From Acanthaster planci (Eukaryota; Echinodermata; Asteroidea; Valvatida; Acanthasteridae), in contig NW_019091391.1 in assembly GCF_001949145.1 (NCBI RefSeq), positions 1,353,303 through 1,415,302 on the forward strand: DNA of 62,000 bases, given 5' to 3'. Each line of letters begins with the position of its first letter. Positions within the stretch are counted from its first letter, which is position 1. The translations under genes and the position numbers were made by a program. The notes beneath the pieces are model-generated. The model did no database searches and was not told where the DNA came from. It saw only the letters and a program-made list of their open reading frames with translations. This document shows positions 58,275 to 62,000 of this stretch, one piece after another.

Positions 58275-59635
58275 TGTGTGGGACACCAGGTACTAGACCA
58301 CATATCAAACCCAAGGCCCTGGAGGAAACGGAGGGGTAAAACAATTACAAATTGAAACATTTCTATTTCCTTATCCGGCAGTAAGTGGATAACTGGCGTG
58401 AACCACACCATTTCAAAGAGATCAAGCCTGACTGTGCCAAATCAGATGTGAATTTTCCTCACATTAAATATTAACCCCCTCTTATTCTACATTTTATGTT
58501 AAGTAGAAATGGTGAAAAATACTGCTGAGATTTTAAACTTGGAAATTATTAAGGAATATATACCTCATCCAGTTTATGTCTGCATAAGCAAAAGCAATCA
58601 AATAAGTCTATTAAAATGATATTCTAGATTTTTATAACTTATATTAATGATACACGGATGATAACAAGTGTCTTAGAAAGTCTCTGAGTTCTTGCTTCTT
58701 AAAATCATGCTCAAAATTCACAAATTTACTGGAACTCAGATTTCAAAATGATCTCATCTTTGGAAATTGAAGAATGGAAAAAAAGCATCATTTTTAATTT
58801 GAAAAAAGTTAGCTTCGTACTACATGCTCAAGTGTTATCGTATTGTAATTCTTAATTAAAAAGATTTTTTGCTTGGTTACAATTTAAGCATTTTTTAAAA
58901 GTATTGCTAAAGGTTTCACAAATTGTTTCTCAGAGAAATTAAAAACAGCAATGTTGAATTTGAAGAAAAGGCTAACGGTTGTTAGGGTCAGTGATGAGGG
59001 GGCTGTTTATTCCACGATCTGAACACAGAAACCAGCTTGAGACCAGTGTGTGATTCTTTTGAACGTGCGGTGACATGTCTGTGTTCAAGTTGTGCTGATT
59101 ATTATAAGTCAGTTCAGTTGTGTCGCATGTCTGTTAACCCGACCAGGTGCACATGGATGTTTCTGAGCCATCATCAAACGCAGCATTTTGTCGACCTTCT
59201 GCTACTGTTTTGCAGTATGTAGGTGTTCTCAGACAGAACTATTTGTTGCCATGTTCATTGTTGGTGTTTTCCCTTTTTTTATATTCAACACCACCGGCAA
59301 TGCATGACACCTGGTGGGAAAATGCAGAAAGGCTGTACAATAGTATTTTTGATGTTGTGCGTTTGTTTGCTTCCAACTCTGGAAAGGGGGAGAAGGTGGT
59401 GTACATGTATAATGAATTATGAATCAATGAAAAATATTTTTGCAATAGTTGTCATCAGTTCGTTTATGTTCCTGTATACATGTACTGTAGCCTATCACGA
59501 GGCAGTGACTTTCATGGTTTCAGGTACTAGATTATTTTAATCAAGAAGACTTTGTTAGGGCATATTTGCAGTACTTAGGCAAGCTTACTGTGTGCGTGTA
59601 GTAGGCAAGTTTTACACCTACCTGTATGTGTACAT

Positions 59636-59647
59636 CGACCTTTGACC
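59636..59647 (-). promoter_or_regulatory. DR1-like nuclear-receptor site, copy 1
   Basis: CGACCTTTGACC reads GGTCAAAGGTCG on the minus strand, close to the DR1 consensus AGGTCAAAGGTCA. Function is unknown. Confidence 0.2.
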
Positions 59648-59704
59648 AAGTGGCAACATATTTGCATAGTGATAGTGAAACAGAATTGTGCAAGTGACTA
59701 GTAT

Positions 59705-59716
59705 CGACCTTTGACC
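59705..59716 (-). promoter_or_regulatory. DR1-like nuclear-receptor site, copy 2
   Basis: The same CGACCTTTGACC recurs 69 bp after the first copy. The repetition is what makes the pair noticeable; it may also be a local duplication. Confidence 0.2.
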
Positions 59717-61119
59717 CTGGAGGTGATGTTGACTAGATATTTGTCATTTTTTTCCCCTTCACAATTGAGCTTAGGTTGCCCAAAGGTTGAAAAACAGGAT
59801 TTTTTACAGTGCTTTCCTCGAATGTATTGGAAGTGGAGAGTTCGAAAACAATTGTAGTTTTGTACAGAGAAAAAATGATCATTTCAAGTCTATCTATTTT
59901 TGATTCAAAGACATATCATCAAAATGCGTGTAATGTGTATAATTTTGTTATGTACATGTGTTCATTGATTTCACGGATACTAGTACATGTGCTGTCATCT
60001 GTTGTAGAAAATTTCATGTTTGCAAAAGTTCTTTCAAGAAGGTGCGATAACTTTTGTTTTAAAGAATTTAAATAAATTGGACATTTTATGGTGCATAATA
60101 CATTTCTCGGTTGAGTGACTTCATTTTAATTTTTATCTGAAATCCAGTGTTTTTAATGGGAGGACAACAAGTGAGATAATATTGACATTTCTTTAATTTT
60201 TTTTTTATATATAAAGTATGTTCCAAAGTGCTTGCCAGACGGTTTTTCTTGAGTCTGTTTTGTTGTTCTCACCACAAAGCCAAGAAGCACTCGTAGTTAG
60301 GCATAATCGAGCAAGATTTGTTTTCAACCCAATCATTCCCATCGTTTTCCTCCTGATATCACGTGGTGTTACACTGGTGGTGTCTTATTTCAAAATGACC
60401 AGGCCTACGTGTATGTAGTTTGTAACATTGAAAAGGTCTAGCGATGTGTACAGATGTTTGTGGCAAAAGCACAATAGGCCTCTATTATTATTGCAAGGCG
60501 AAATCGCACGTGACTGTGGCAAGAACTCAAACTCGGCGTTCTTGTATAAAAATCATGACTTTTTACTGGAGCCACAGCTGGGCTAACATTCGACATGAGG
60601 CCGGGAGATGGAACGAAGCCGAAATATTGGAAGTGCCCATTTTAGGGAAACCTCTGTCTGCAGAACGAAATCCTTTCGACCATAAAAATTGCAGCGCGCC
60701 CTCCTTTCCCTCGAATGATAATTTGCTCCGTCCCGGCCTTCTTTTTTCAGTACTCTGAATTTTGGTCAATATTATATACACACAAACTTACTGGAATGCA
60801 GTGTGCCATGTAATCAATGAGGCGTGTAAGAGCTGCTTCATGTTGCAATACATGTACTATCACCATTGTGGTTTGAGTTGATGTCAGAAATTGATGACGT
60901 TCGTGATAGTAAAGCTGTAGGGCGCCATCACAACTGTTTAATTTTTAAGAGATTGGCTAAAGTGCAGTGATTAGTGTGTGGTGCATTGTCTAATTCTTAT
61001 TTGGATTGGGAAGTTCAAAATCAAAACAAACATTATCCTATTTGGAAGCTTCACTAAAAGTGGGGATTTGGCGGTTTTTTGTTAACCCTAACAACCAGTG
61101 ATAGTGGCAAACAACATGC

Positions 61120-61145
61120 AACATGGCGGCGTCCATGTACGTTAT
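61120..61145 (+). promoter_or_regulatory. Possible gene start with YY1-type motif
   Basis: AACATGGCGGC matches the YY1 consensus often found at the start of housekeeping genes. It contains an ATG at 61123 (reading MAASMY), with a GT donor-like GTACGT soon after. A gene could begin here and run off the window, but no downstream exon is recognised. Confidence 0.25.
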
Positions 61146-62000
61146 TCGAGAGTTAAAGTTTGGATGGGCTAAATTCTTTTCTATCTAAACAAGAACATTC
61201 GTTTCTGTGTTGTGGAAAATAATTAATGTTGATTTGCAAAACTTCCCATTGTCTCTGGCTTTGGAAGCCATTTCTCTACTATTTGCATCTGTTCAAAAAT
61301 CAAAATCTCACTTCCTCCGTGTGTTCCTGTAAAATCCTCACGAGGAGGTGGTGTACTGTTCCGAGAACAGTGTTTTGGGTTTGTGTTCCCACCATTCGAG
61401 CGCGAAAACAAAAAAGAGTGTCAAGAACAAAGATAGTGTAGCGCCTCGTAGCGGCGCAATACCATCTTTGGTTAAGAACATGTCGCCCAAACTCGCCGGA
61501 CCAAAAGACAATATATTAAGGAATAAATTCATTACGCGTACTCAGTGTGCTCCGCGTCAAACGCGCCATTGATCTCCATTATAAACGCACACCAATGCAA
61601 TGTGGTTGAGTACAAAACACGCCCTCTTTTGCTCCGCTCGGATCGGATAGTTGTTAATAATTTTCTTTTAATATTGGCGCAAAACGATTATGCGCGCTGA
61701 GGCCAGGTTCGCTGAAACAAAATTCACACCAAATGTTAAATCTGACAAAAGTGTTCCCGGGGATTGGAACAGATTTTGACCCGGCTAAGGGTTAAACCAA
61801 TGGTTCGTGGTTAAACCTCCGTACCCTGGTATAATTGGTACGGCTTCTTCGGGAGCTGAAACACATGGCCCGCCCTCAACCAGAAAACAGCTGCAGCATC
61901 TTTGTTATGAAAGAAAAGACAAATGTCAGAACTATTTACTTTTGAAAAGCTCGTTTTGAAAGATTCTCTGTACTTTATTTCACGATCACAATGCCAACAC
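61146..62000. other. Right-edge sequence, no gene recognised
   Basis: No domain is visible on either strand. A moderately CpG-rich patch lies at 61430-61570. Confidence 0.35.

Larger units (their letters stand above)
58275..61110. other. Region after the WBP1-like stop codon, no gene recognised
   Basis: The first part is presumably 3'UTR; an AATAAA at 60071-60076 could end it. No open frame here has a recognisable domain. Confidence 0.4.

Overview
The window is animal nuclear DNA: split genes with GT-AG introns, LINE, LTR and SINE retroelements, small inverted-repeat transposons and a long satellite-like array. The gene set, the tRNA-derived SINE style, the compact introns and the abundance of the palindrome TACATGTA suggest a marine invertebrate, probably a deuterostome. 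Amphioxus is my first guess; echinoderm or hemichordate are alternatives. The sequence alone does not settle the species.

Layout. 1-15112: a tandem array of about 65 copies of a ~231-bp unit that runs off the left edge. On the minus strand most units look like a 141-nt, 47-codon, phase-0 exon between a CAG acceptor and a GTAAGT donor, with a ~90-nt intron-like spacer. 15750-22548: a decayed Ty3/Gypsy LTR element on the minus strand, split by a decayed APE-type LINE (about 16680-19072). 22985-23375: two strongly diverged relatives of the array unit. 25863-34328 (-): an intact 11-exon gene for a 493-aa MLKL-like protein (helical-bundle N-terminus plus degenerate kinase domain). 37008-38397 (+): a truncated, divergently oriented paralogue of its 3' exons. 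39970-42817 (-): a complete six-exon GAR1 gene (214 aa). 45648-48895 (+): a six-exon secreted protease-inhibitor-like gene with WAP, Kazal and thyroglobulin type-1 domains. 51538-58274 (+): a four-exon WBP1/WBP1L-like membrane protein gene ending in a PPPY motif. 58275-62000 holds no recognisable gene, apart from a possible first exon near 61123.

The four intact genes are not an operon and show no obvious common pathway: a candidate cell-death effector, an snoRNP core protein, a secreted inhibitor and a WW-binding membrane adaptor. Each was assembled by hand from splice sites; in every case exon lengths and phases add up to one uninterrupted reading frame, which is the main evidence that the models are right. 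Introns and intergenic DNA carry several small transposon families, two of them present twice in the window.

Limits: no database search was possible. Family names rest on recognisable motifs, untranslated regions are mostly unplaced, and repeat boundaries are approximate.
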